DNA from: Microcystis sp. T1-4
GTDB lineage: Bacteria > Cyanobacteriota > Cyanobacteriia > Cyanobacteriales > Microcystaceae
Length of the DNA stretch: 8,085 bases
Assembly: GCF_000297435.1 (NCBI RefSeq)
Contig: NZ_CAIP01000127.1
Location: forward strand, 1-8,085
Reading direction: 5' to 3'
The notes beneath the pieces are model-generated. The model saw only the letters and a program-made list of their open reading frames with translations, was not told the origin of the DNA and made no database searches. The stretch's first letter is position 1, and every line of letters starts with the position of its first letter. Both the position numbers and the translations under genes were made by a program. Positions 1 to 5,539 of this stretch are shown here, in pieces.

Positions 1-9
1 ACTGATTAA

Positions 10-453
10 CTAGAAATTTGAGAAAAGATTAATAAAGGGTTTTTTATTTTTCCAGCGATAGGTATTAAAATCTCGATTATCAATTGATAAGATAAGTCCA
101 TTTCCTAACTCTTCTGCTAAGATAACTAGGGAGGCATCGGCTAAGTCCATTGGCAGACTTTGATATTGTTTCATAAGGTCTTGAATTCTTTCTAGATGAG
201 TATTTTCAAGGTGAAATAATAGAAATTTTTGGGGATGTCTCTCAAATACGTTCATTAATTTTATTTGTTTTTCAACTCCTGTATAGAGATTTGGAGAACG
301 TTGTAAAAGAAGATGACAACTTTCTGTTAAAACACACCAAGTTGTAATTAGGGGTTGAGAAGAATACTGTGCTAAGGTTTGCTGTGCTATTAGATGATAT
401 TGATCTTTATTGTTAAATAAAGCCACCCAGAACCCAGTATCAACGATGATCAT
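10..453 (-). CDS. VapC-type PIN-domain ribonuclease toxin
   Basis: The 147-residue protein has PIN-domain architecture. It opens with MIIVDTGFW, placing the first acidic residue at Asp5, continues with a TES segment (Glu44), then DLADASL (Asp103/Asp106) and SIDNRDF (Asp125/Asp128). This acidic set binds metal in PIN nucleases, and all are present, so the enzyme looks intact. PIN toxins of the VapC type cut RNA in the cytoplasm and are held inactive by a cognate antitoxin. The start codon (451-453) lies inside the end of the upstream antitoxin gene, a 14-bp overlap that suggests translational coupling. The length is normal for the family. The RNA target cannot be predicted. I am confident of the family and of the toxin role by context, less so of activity. 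Confidence 0.88.
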   Translation of the reverse strand: MIIVDTGFWVALFNNKDQYHLIAQQTLAQYSSQPLITTWCVLTESCHLLLQRSPNLYTGVEKQIKLMNVFERHPQKFLLFHLENTHLERIQDLMKQYQSLPMDLADASLVILAEELGNGLILSIDNRDFNTYRWKNKKPFINLFSNF

Positions 454-712
454 ATTTAGCTTTTAATCCTTCTTTGAGAACGGATTTATAATTAGTAGAA
501 AGGTCTGATTCTGCACTAATACAACCGATTAATCCAGATTCTTTTAAAATGTCTAGGGTACTTTGAGCTTCAGGGTTTATTTTTGCTGCAATCTCTGGCT
601 TTTTTGCTAAAGAATAGCGTTTTTTTAATAACTCAATAAAATCAATCAGTAAGTTTTGTGCTTCTTCAGGTAATTGGTTAATATCTTGTTGAATTTGTTC
701 TAAGTTAATCAT
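440..712 (-). CDS. DUF2281/VapB-like antitoxin
   Basis: This 90-residue protein is the probable antitoxin of the overlapping PIN toxin. Its N-terminus (MINLEQIQQDINQLPEEAQN, then LLIDFIELLKKRY at about 21-33) has the helix-rich LPEE...DFIELLKK pattern of cyanobacterial DUF2281 proteins. The charged, probably flexible C-terminus (about 45-90) would be the toxin-binding part; that is inference from antitoxin architecture. I chose the ATG at 710-712 because AGAGGA lies about 7 bases upstream and because homology-like sequence begins there. An in-frame ATG at 805 would add 31 unlike residues. No obvious ribbon-helix-helix or AbrB motif is visible, so autoregulation is not shown by the sequence. 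Confidence 0.78.
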   Translation of the reverse strand: MINLEQIQQDINQLPEEAQNLLIDFIELLKKRYSLAKKPEIAAKINPEAQSTLDILKESGLIGCISAESDLSTNYKSVLKEGLKAKYDHR

Positions 713-774
713 TAATTTTCCTCTGTTAAGGTTTTTAAATAGGCTGCTAATCTTTAAGCGACTGTTTCTGACAT
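712..774 (-). pseudogene. Possible broken short reading frame before the antitoxin
   Basis: Directly upstream of the antitoxin a textbook AGGAGG (780-785) sits five bases before an ATG (772-774). The frame reads MSETVA, meets TAA at 754-756, then continues RLAAYLKTLTEEN to a second TAA at 712-714, which overlaps the antitoxin ATG as TAATG. The strong ribosome site and the coupled stop-start suggest a real short gene or antitoxin N-terminus interrupted by one nonsense change. It may equally be a six-codon leader or chance. I do not recognise a family from so short a sequence. Confidence 0.3.
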
Positions 775-812
775 TTAAACCTCCTGATTTGTTTCCGACT
801 GTCACCTGTTAC

Positions 813-1238
813 TTAATCGATTAATATTAATTCCAATGCTTGATTAATAATTTTATTTTTATCGATCATAGCCTCAATTTCTTCGGGTTTATATATACCT
901 TCAAAAGCTTCTAATGCCCCTTGTCTTAAAGCGGAAGAATAAGCATCATCTAAGGTTTCTTTTAATTCTTCTATTGTTAGATAGTTTCCTCCAGTTTTAC
1001 GTCGTTGATTAATGCGTTGAATCTGTCGAACAGAATTAGAAATAGAGGTTTCCCATGAGCGGGTACTGCGGTTTTCTGCTTGCTGCTTAATCAGATGTAA
1101 TAGGACAATAATACTAAAGCTAAAAATCTTATTGAGCTTATCATCCTTACTCATTTCTGTCATTTCCTCTACCAAAATCAAGGCATCGGGAACATTGCCA
1201 GCTAGTAATAGATTTTTTAACTCTAATAATTCTTCCAT
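813..1238 (-). CDS. DUF29 domain protein
   Basis: The 141-residue product resembles the DUF29 family, which is abundant in cyanobacteria and has no established biochemical role. The recognisable core is LLHLIKQQ (46-53) followed by RSTRSWETSISNSVRQIQRI (57-76), matching the family's pattern of a helix ending in LLHLLK, then R-S-x-S-W and a long basic helix. The protein looks all-helical and cytoplasmic, with no signal or membrane segment. The ATG has no good ribosome site nearby; the GAGG in the leader is some 25 bases away. It lies about 100 bp upstream of the antitoxin on the same strand and may share its transcript. DUF29 genes often lie among mobile and toxin-antitoxin genes, but membership in the module here is unproven. 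Confidence 0.72.
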   Translation of the reverse strand: MEELLELKNLLLAGNVPDALILVEEMTEMSKDDKLNKIFSFSIIVLLHLIKQQAENRSTRSWETSISNSVRQIQRINQRRKTGGNYLTIEELKETLDDAYSSALRQGALEAFEGIYKPEEIEAMIDKNKIINQALELILID

Positions 1239-1529
1239 TTTTTACTTTTTTTTACTGATTAACCTCTTAATTTAGTAATTTGTCCTTTACATTAGATATT
1301 GTTAAAGTTGGAAAAACAAGCGAAAACTTTTGCCTGTTCTCTTGCCTTATTAAGGAAAATTTAGCCTTGTTTCATGAGCCTTGCCCTCCTTTTTGCCACT
1401 AAATCCCACTTTATCCCACAAAAATTATTGTATCAGAAAATCCAAAATGGCCACAAATTCCCACAGACAAAACCAAAGTGAACATCTAGATTGTAAGAAT
1501 CACTTAGTTTTTTGGATTTTTATCAGGTT
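1239..1529. other. Divergent intergenic region
   Basis: This 291-bp AT-rich gap separates the minus-strand toxin-antitoxin group from the plus-strand HAF-repeat gene and must hold promoters for both directions. Apart from the weak minus-strand promoter candidate I see no convincing operator, terminator hairpin or small gene. Short runs such as ATCCCAC recur near 1405-1420 without clear symmetry. Confidence 0.5.
1291..1319 (-). promoter_or_regulatory. Possible promoter for the DUF29/antitoxin/toxin transcript
   Basis: On the minus strand TTGTTT (1314-1319) and TCTAAT (1291-1296) are separated by 17 bases. Transcription would start near 1284, giving a leader of about 45 bases. Both hexamers match the sigma-70 consensus only partly in an AT-rich region, so this is tentative. 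Confidence 0.3.
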
Positions 1530-2708
1530 ATGAACAAGATACTAGCTAATTGTATCAGCTTAGGGATCGGATTGGGTGCGATCGGGGTGGCGTTACCTGC
1601 ACAGGCCGCCTCTTTTCAGGGTTTAGGGTTCTTAAATGCTATCAATTTAATTAGCCGTGCGCAGGGAGTATCGGCAGATGGGTCTGTTGTTGTTGGTGAA
1701 AGCGCCAGTGCTGGTTATCAGGCATTCCGTTGGACACAAGCAACGGGAATGGTAGGACTGGGGTACTTACATTCTGGGGTTGATTTATATAGCTATGCTT
1801 TAGGAGTATCAGGGGATGGGTCTGTTGTGGTTGGTCACAGCCGGAATACCAGCAATAATGGTACGGATGCATTCCGTTGGACACAAGCAACGGGGATGGT
1901 GGGACTAGGGAACTTATCGGGGGGAGGCATTACCCCTATCAGTGCTAATGGAGTATCAGCAGATGGGTCTGTTGTTGTTGGTTATAGCAATAGTGCTGGT
2001 GGCCAGGAGGCATTCCGTTGGACAGAAGCAACGGGGATGGTGGGACTAGGGGAGCTATCTGGGGGTGCTTTCCAGAGCAAGGCTTTAGGAGTATCAGGGG
2101 ATGGGTCTGTTGTTGTTGGTTATAGCAATAGTGCTGGTGGCCAGGAGGCATTCCGTTGGACAGAAGCAACGGGGATGGTGGGACTAGGGGACTTAGATAA
2201 TGGGTTTGGTTATCTTCTATCTGCAGCTAATGGAGTATCAGCCAATGGGTCTGTTGTTGTTGGTGAGGGCAATAGTGCTAATGGCCCTGAAGCATTCCGT
2301 TGGACAGAAACAACGGGAATGGTAGGACTGGGGGACTTATCTGGAGGTAGTTTCTATAGCACTGCTTCAGGAGTATCAGCCGATGGGTCTGTTGTGGTTG
2401 GTAATAGCAATAGTGCTAATGGTCAAGAGGCATTCATCTGGAATTCCAGACAAGGGATGCGGAGCTTAAGAGAGATTTTAACTAATGATTATGGTTTAGA
2501 TTTAACCGGTTGGACTTTAATACAGGCGACTGGCATTTCTGCCGATGGGTTAACAATTGTGGGTACTGGACTTAACCCTAATAATAATGTTGAATCTTGG
2601 ATTGCTCGTTTAAATCCGCAAAATAATCCATCTGTACCGGAGCCTAGTTCTATATTAGGGTTAGGACTGTTTTCTTTGGTGGGTTTTTTAATTAAGAAAC
2701 GGTCATAA
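1530..2708 (+). CDS. HAF-repeat extracellular protein with PEP-CTERM sorting signal
   Basis: The 392-residue protein starts with a signal peptide: short basic MNK, a hydrophobic stretch (4-22) and a probable cut near AQA-A (24-27). GVSADGSVVVG-type repeats begin at residues 46, 92, 141, 187, 235 and 281, each followed by EAFRWTEATGMVGLGDL, with a degenerate seventh (GISADGLTIVG) at 335. This is the HAF extracellular repeat pattern, likely a beta-rich fold. The C-terminus has VPEPSS (369-374), a hydrophobic helix (375-387) and KKRS, the tripartite PEP-CTERM signal recognised by exosortase. Export and surface or matrix deposition are family knowledge; the specific role is unknown. No exosortase gene is present here. 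I chose the ATG at 1530 because the signal peptide begins there; an upstream in-frame TTG (1512) adds six residues and lacks a ribosome site. A rho-independent terminator follows. Confidence 0.9.
   Translation: MNKILANCISLGIGLGAIGVALPAQAASFQGLGFLNAINLISRAQGVSADGSVVVGESASAGYQAFRWTQATGMVGLGYLHSGVDLYSYALGVSGDGSVVVGHSRNTSNNGTDAFRWTQATGMVGLGNLSGGGITPISANGVSADGSVVVGYSNSAGGQEAFRWTEATGMVGLGELSGGAFQSKALGVSGDGSVVVGYSNSAGGQEAFRWTEATGMVGLGDLDNGFGYLLSAANGVSANGSVVVGEGNSANGPEAFRWTETTGMVGLGDLSGGSFYSTASGVSADGSVVVGNSNSANGQEAFIWNSRQGMRSLREILTNDYGLDLTGWTLIQATGISADGLTIVGTGLNPNNNVESWIARLNPQNNPSVPEPSSILGLGLFSLVGFLIKKRS
1962..2191 (+). repeat. Recently duplicated HAF repeat units, 92 bp identical
   Basis: Bases 1962-2053 and 2100-2191 are identical over 92 bp at an offset of 138 bp, exactly 46 codons. 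The other repeat units in the gene keep the protein pattern but differ at many codon positions. The identity therefore points to recent duplication or gene conversion of one unit within the reading frame. The unit length keeps the frame. Confidence 0.9.
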
Positions 2709-2845
2709 TCTAACCTGACTTTGATGGGAAAGTCTATAAATTCCCTATTTTTAGCATTTCAATCAGTTAGCATCTCAATCATTAGATAAAAGGGCATCCT
2801 CGAAAGGGGTGCTTTTTTGTCGTTCGGATGTATCGATCGAGCTAC
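2634..2845 (+). repeat. Long direct repeat, copy 1 (PEP-CTERM tail plus terminator)
   Basis: This 212-bp segment recurs at 3657-3868 with a constant offset of 1023 bp, no indels and about ten mismatches counted by eye (about 95% identity). It covers the last 24 codons of the HAF-repeat gene, the stop, the 3' untranslated region, the terminator and the bases up to the start of the DUF433 promoter candidate. Similarity stops abruptly after CTAC at 2845. Confidence 0.95.
2788..2818 (+). terminator. Rho-independent terminator of the HAF-repeat gene
   Basis: AAAAGGGCATCC (2788-2799) can pair with GGGTGCTTTTTT (2807-2818), allowing G-U pairs, around a short TCGAAAG loop, and the hairpin ends in six T. 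It lies 80 bp after the stop codon and also separates this gene from the downstream DUF433 gene. Confidence 0.7.
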
Positions 2846-2848
2846 AAT
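2817..2848 (+). promoter_or_regulatory. Possible promoter of the DUF433/DUF5615 module
   Basis: TACAAT (2843-2848) is a reasonable -10 hexamer 26 bases before the DUF433 ATG. The nearest -35-like TTGTCG (2817-2822) is 20 bases upstream, longer than ideal. The long direct repeat ends inside the -10: copy 2 reads TACTCT, so the duplicated copy would not have this promoter. Confidence 0.35.
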
Positions 2849-2873
2849 AAAAGGGACTTCTCTAGGCGAAAAT

Positions 2874-3164
2874 ATGGCTACAGGCATCGATATTAGCGAA
2901 TTTATTGTTGCTAGTCCGGATATTTGTAATGCTCGTCCCCGGATCGCGGGAACTAGAATCACGATTCAAAGTTTAGTCATGGATCATAAAACGGGAATGA
3001 GTGCCGAAGCGATCGCTAGGGAGTATCCTCAGTTAAGTCTGGCTCAAATTTATAGCGCTCTAGCGTATTATCACGCGAATAAAGAACAGATAGAGGCCGA
3101 TATCGATGCTTACCGAGCCGATTGTGAAGACTGGGAATCCCGATATCGAGCCGGTGAATTGTAA
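2874..3164 (+). CDS. DUF433 antitoxin (VapB-like)
   Basis: The 96-residue protein has the DUF433 helix-turn-helix core: a segment at 20-29 containing RPRIAGTR, then TIQSLVMDHKTGMSAEAIA (30-48), YPQLSLAQIYSALAYY (51-66) and HANKEQIEADI (67-77). The P-R-I-x-G-T-R-I start and L-x-x-I-x-x-A-L-x-Y-Y pattern are typical. DUF433 proteins pair with DUF5615 PIN-like proteins as type II toxin-antitoxin modules, and a DUF5615 gene follows with a TAATG overlap. The ATG at 2874 is preceded by AGG at a seven-base gap; an upstream in-frame start (2817) lies in the terminator and is rejected. The gene looks intact although its partner is broken, so it may now act alone as a DNA-binding protein; that is inference. 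Confidence 0.88.
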   Translation: MATGIDISEFIVASPDICNARPRIAGTRITIQSLVMDHKTGMSAEAIAREYPQLSLAQIYSALAYYHANKEQIEADIDAYRADCEDWESRYRAGEL

Positions 3165-3529
3165 TGAGTCAAATCCGTCTCTACCTTGATGAAGATGCGG
3201 GTCAACGCTCGGTCGTGGAAGCTTTGCGGAATCTGAAGATTGATGTAATTACCACTTGGGAAGCGAAAAACATTCAGCTACCCGATCCTGATCAACTGGT
3301 TTAGGCAACCCAGCAAGGCCGGGTAATTTATACTTTTAATGTAGGCGATTTTTGTCGATTGCATAAATCCTATATGACGCGCTCGATCGGCCATACGGGA
3401 ATTATTGTGGCCGCAAAACAAAGATATTCCGTGGGAGAACAGGTAAAAGCTATTGCTAATTTAATCGCTACTCGCTCTGCCGAAGATATCAAGAATCAAC
3501 TCGTCTTTTTAGGGGATTATCTAGAATAG
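3164..3529 (+). pseudogene. DUF5615 PIN-like toxin gene with an in-frame TAG
   Basis: Read through, this frame gives a typical DUF5615 protein of about 121 codons: MSQIRLYLDEDA at the start, ATQQGRVIYTFNVGDFCRLH (codons 48-67) in the middle, and QRYSVGEQVKAIANLIATRS near the end. A single TAG at 3302-3304 (codon 47, after DPDQLV) interrupts it, with no frameshift. The acidic residues of LYLDEDA (Asp9, Asp11) and of VGDF (Asp62) fall on opposite sides of the stop, so neither fragment should hold a full PIN-like active site. The rest is well preserved, suggesting recent loss, suppression, or a sequencing error. The start ATG (3164-3166) overlaps the antitoxin stop by one base. Confidence 0.85.
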
Positions 3530-3545
3530 AAGGCGGTCAGTAAGG

Positions 3546-3640
3546 TATAGCCATTTCAATTAAAATTGAGAATATTAATCCCAGAGTTCATAAGGGTTTT
3601 GTCGGTCTAGAGTGTATCAGACTTATCTGAAATGACTATA
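3546..3640. mobile_element. 95-bp MITE-like element
   Basis: TATAGCCATTTCA (3546-3558) and TGAAATGACTATA (3628-3640) are inverted repeats with 12 of 13 positions matching. The 95-bp unit has no coding capacity, and its ends carry TA, as expected for elements mobilised by IS630/Tc1-mariner-type transposases that duplicate TA. Inside are two further small palindromes (near 3556-3570 and 3617-3630). It sits between the end of the broken DUF5615 gene and the second copy of the PEP-CTERM tail. Assignment to an IS630-related family is inference from the ends. Confidence 0.6.
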
Positions 3641-3644
3641 ACTA

Positions 3645-3731
3645 ATGATTTCGTTAGTACCGGAACCTAGTTCTATTTTAGGGTTAGGCCTGTTTTCTTT
3701 GGTGGGTTTTTTAATTAAGAAACGGTCATAA
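3645..3731 (+). pseudogene. Orphan PEP-CTERM tail, remnant of a second exported-protein gene
   Basis: The frame starts at an ATG (3645) and reads MISL followed by the same 24-residue VPEPSS...KKRS tail as the HAF-repeat protein. Only three bases differ from copy 1 in the coding part, at third positions of Glu, Ile and Gly codons, so the peptide tail is identical. There is no signal peptide, no repeat domain and no ribosome site, so the frame is unlikely to be expressed as a useful protein. It is best read as the 3' end of a former neighbouring PEP-CTERM gene whose body is lost, or as a duplicated fragment. Confidence 0.75.
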
Positions 3732-3868
3732 TCTAACCTAACTTTGATGGGAAAGTCCATAAATTCCCTATTTTTGGCATTTCAATCAGTTAGCGTCTCA
3801 ATCATTAGATAAAAGGGCATCCTCGAAAGGGGGGCTTTTTTGTTGTTCGGATGTATCGATCGATCTAC
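3657..3868 (+). repeat. Long direct repeat, copy 2
   Basis: This is the partner of the repeat at 2634-2845. It contains the orphan PEP-CTERM tail, the matching 3' region and a terminator-like sequence around 3811-3841. In the terminator stem the copy-1 GGGGTGC has become GGGGGGC, which removes an A-T pair and should weaken the hairpin. The repeat ends 24 bases before the next inverted-repeat element. Confidence 0.95.
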
Positions 3869-3892
3869 TCTGTTCTCACTCAACAACCTCGG

Positions 3893-3959
3893 AGAAAGCG
3901 GGTTTCTTAACAAAAAAATCTGAGCTTTAATTTAGATATTTACCAGAAACCCGCTTTCT
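3893..3959. repeat. 67-bp inverted-repeat element (possible MITE)
   Basis: AGAAAGCGGGTTTCT (3893-3907) and AGAAACCCGCTTTCT (3945-3959) are perfect 15-bp inverted repeats around a 37-bp AT-rich centre. There is no T run after the right arm, so a simple terminator is less likely than a small non-autonomous element or a repeated palindrome. It lies exactly where the antitoxin of the downstream YoeB-like toxin would be expected. Confidence 0.6.
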
Positions 3960-4007
3960 GTTCCACTGACTGATAATAAACCTCAAAACAATCCTATTCA
4001 TGGTTAT

Positions 4008-4271
4008 TTGCCCGTTTTTAGTCCTGATTTCAAAGCAGATTTGGCTTGGTGGTATCGAAACGAACCGAAAAAAGGCGATAAAATCTTAGACTTAGTAGCA
4101 GATATTTTGGATGGCGATCCGTTTACAGGATTGGGTAAACCCGAACCTCTTAAGTATATTGCTGCCGACCCTTGGTCACGACGGATCGATTTAGAGCATC
4201 GTTTGGTTTATAAAGTCACAGGAAATAAGGTTTATTTTTTACAAGCTCGTTATCATTATCAATCAGGCTAA
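4008..4271 (+). CDS. yoeB: YoeB-family mRNA interferase toxin, orphan
   Basis: The 87-residue product matches the YoeB/Txe family: GLGKPEPLKY (41-50), WSRRIDLEHRLVYKV (56-70) and the terminal RYHY (81-84). If the TTG at 4008 is codon 1, Glu46, Arg65, His83 and Tyr84 fall at the numbers known for the catalytic residues of Escherichia coli YoeB, so the length fits and the nuclease site looks intact. YoeB-type toxins cleave mRNA at the ribosome and are normally encoded just after a YefM/Phd antitoxin. No antitoxin is visible here, and a 67-bp inverted-repeat element occupies the upstream position. There is no ATG in frame and no clear ribosome site. The frame stays open back to 3936 (a TAG is at 3933), so a longer product from CTG 3966 is also possible. 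The start is uncertain and the gene may be silent. Confidence 0.82.
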   Translation: MPVFSPDFKADLAWWYRNEPKKGDKILDLVADILDGDPFTGLGKPEPLKYIAADPWSRRIDLEHRLVYKVTGNKVYFLQARYHYQSG

Positions 4272-4308
4272 ACTCAGACAAACCCATCAAGAACTGTTAC
4301 AGGAGAAA

Positions 4309-4334
4309 GGGGACAAAGAACTTAGTGAGTCCCC
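4309..4334. other. Hairpin between convergent genes
   Basis: GGGGAC (4309-4314) and GTCCCC (4329-4334) form a six-pair stem around 14 bases. In the minus direction it is followed by TTTCTCC, so it could be a weak terminator for the leftward CBS-CP12 transcript, though it lies about 130 bp past that stop. The rest of 4272-4460 shows no gene. Confidence 0.3.
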
Positions 4335-4460
4335 CCTCGCAGCTAGGTGAAGCAACAGCCCAACCCAAGACAGAAGGAGGACAGTGAAACAGTACACACT
4401 AAACTAAGCAAAGCTGTAGCCTACGTTACATTTTAATAAATCTTTACATTCCTCCAAGAT

Positions 4461-5078
4461 TTAATCCTCATAAATGCGGCACTCTAAGGCATCGGGATTG
4501 GCTTCGCAGTAGGACTGGAGTGAGTTATTCCCCTGTTTTTTGACCCGTTGATGGGAAGCTTCGGCTTGGAGTTCCTCCACCACATCCCAGGCTGCGGCGC
4601 AATCGGGAGAGATTTCACCCTTGGCCGCGCAAATTGCCCGTGCGTCTTCCCGGGCTGCTTCAATTTCATCTTCAATGAACAACCGCTTGGGCTTTTCGAC
4701 AAAATCGCTCTTGAAGAGAATATCACTCACAGAAATAATGCCCAGCAAAGTTTTGCCCTGAATCACCGGGGCGCGGCGAATGCGGGTTTGAGCAAATAAC
4801 CGGGCTACATATTCCACCCCCAGTTCGGGATTGACGACCACACAGGGCTTGGCCATAATTTCATAGACCCGCATAGTTTTAGGATCGTGGCCAAAGGCCG
4901 CCACTTTGTAAACGATGTCGGTTTCGGTGACAATTCCATAGGGGTCCTGTTCATGGCGCGGTTCGACAATCAAACCCCGCAGTTTTTTTTCTTTCATCAA
5001 TTTCACGGCATCGGCAACCGTTGCCGAACCACGAATGGTGACAACGTTTTGGGTCATAATTTCTTGAGCTTGCAGCAT
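4461..5078 (-). CDS. CBS-CP12 fusion protein
   Basis: The 205-residue protein has two CBS motifs (about 1-60 and 70-123, including GIVTETDIV at 48-56 and GIISVSDIL at 113-121) joined to a C-terminal CP12 domain (about 138-205). The CP12 part keeps the AWDVVEEL core (163-170), EASHQ, and both redox cysteine pairs, Cys150/Cys160 and Cys191/Cys200, ending CRIYED. CP12 bridges glyceraldehyde-3-phosphate dehydrogenase and phosphoribulokinase in an inactive complex when oxidised. CBS pairs usually bind adenine nucleotides. CBS-CP12 fusions are a known cyanobacterial family thought to combine redox and adenylate sensing. A zinc-ribbon gene (53 bp upstream) and thioredoxin lie on the same strand. No Shine-Dalgarno sequence precedes the ATG. 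The start is supported by the family-like MLQAQEIMTQNVVTI. Confidence 0.93.
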   Translation of the reverse strand: MLQAQEIMTQNVVTIRGSATVADAVKLMKEKKLRGLIVEPRHEQDPYGIVTETDIVYKVAAFGHDPKTMRVYEIMAKPCVVVNPELGVEYVARLFAQTRIRRAPVIQGKTLLGIISVSDILFKSDFVEKPKRLFIEDEIEAAREDARAICAAKGEISPDCAAAWDVVEELQAEASHQRVKKQGNNSLQSYCEANPDALECRIYED

Positions 5079-5131
5079 AGGAGTTGGATGGTGTTGTTAA
5101 ATTAAAGAACTGGTATAAATGCAAAAGTTGA

Positions 5132-5452
5132 CTAGGGTTGTCCCGATAGCAATTTCCTGGACTCTTGTGGGCTGAGTGCCACTTTGAACACAGATGACAA
5201 AGACCAATGGGCGCTCGCTGGTTGGGGCTGGGGCGGCATGGCCGCAGCTGTGCTCCCCTGAATGCCTGGAGCATAGGCCTCCAGCACAGCGCCGTTTTGC
5301 CAACACATGGCGATGAAATAATCACACACTGGGCATTCCGTCTGAGCAACCTGCCGGGCTGGACACTTATATCCTGCGGGCAGGCGATCGCTCAAGAGCC
5401 GTTGAGCTACGCTGCCACAGTTGGGACACCGAATTTCTATAAGCTTGTTCAT
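5132..5452 (-). CDS. Small cyanobacterial zinc-ribbon protein
   Basis: The 106-residue protein contains RCPNCGS (Cys9, Cys12) and ECPVCDY (Cys40, Cys43), two CxxC knuckles that should bind one zinc ion, plus Cys30 and Cys50. After the ribbon comes a conserved-looking segment with VLEAYAPGI (56-64), then a low-complexity Ala/Pro/Gln stretch (69-81) and a tail with no recognised motif. Similar small proteins in cyanobacteria are sometimes labelled PriA-like from the ribbon alone; there is no helicase part here, so I do not use that name. I chose the ATG at 5452 because GAGG (5460-5463) is seven bases upstream; the alternative ATG at 5458 would be one base from it. It lies between thioredoxin and CBS-CP12 on the same strand. 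Its function is unknown. Confidence 0.75.
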   Translation of the reverse strand: MNKLIEIRCPNCGSVAQRLLSDRLPAGYKCPARQVAQTECPVCDYFIAMCWQNGAVLEAYAPGIQGSTAAAMPPQPQPASAHWSLSSVFKVALSPQESRKLLSGQP

Positions 5453-5539
5453 CGCCATACCTCAAAATTGAATAGTGGTGTGAGAAGGAAAGGGTCAACG
5501 TCGGACGTTTGCCCAGAGTGTTCGTTCACGGTGGAAGAC

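Noticed and set aside
713..805. N-terminal extension of the antitoxin from an ATG at 805
   Set aside because: The extra 31 residues are unlike the family, and AGAGGA is well placed for the ATG at 712.
1512..1529. TTG start for the HAF-repeat gene
   Set aside because: It adds six residues before a complete signal peptide and has no ribosome site.
1651..2169. Minus-strand frames rich in Gln and His across the HAF repeats
   Set aside because: They are antisense shadows of the repeated plus-strand gene; their repetition only mirrors the real repeats.
1675..2450. Repeated array that might suggest a CRISPR
   Set aside because: The spacing is 46-49 codons, in frame, and the repeats encode a known protein pattern; there are no short identical repeats with unique spacers.
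4374..4407. AAGGAGG followed by GTG opening a seven-codon frame (MKQYTLN)
   Set aside because: The ribosome site is strong, but the frame is too short to support and lies between convergent genes.
4425..4450. Two GTTACATT/TTTACATT direct repeats resembling an HLR1 (RpaB) site
   Set aside because: They are ten bases apart rather than two, and lie downstream of both flanking genes.
4484..5105. Several other-frame readings within the CBS-CP12 gene
   Set aside because: The CBS-CP12 frame is clearly coding, with domain motifs throughout.
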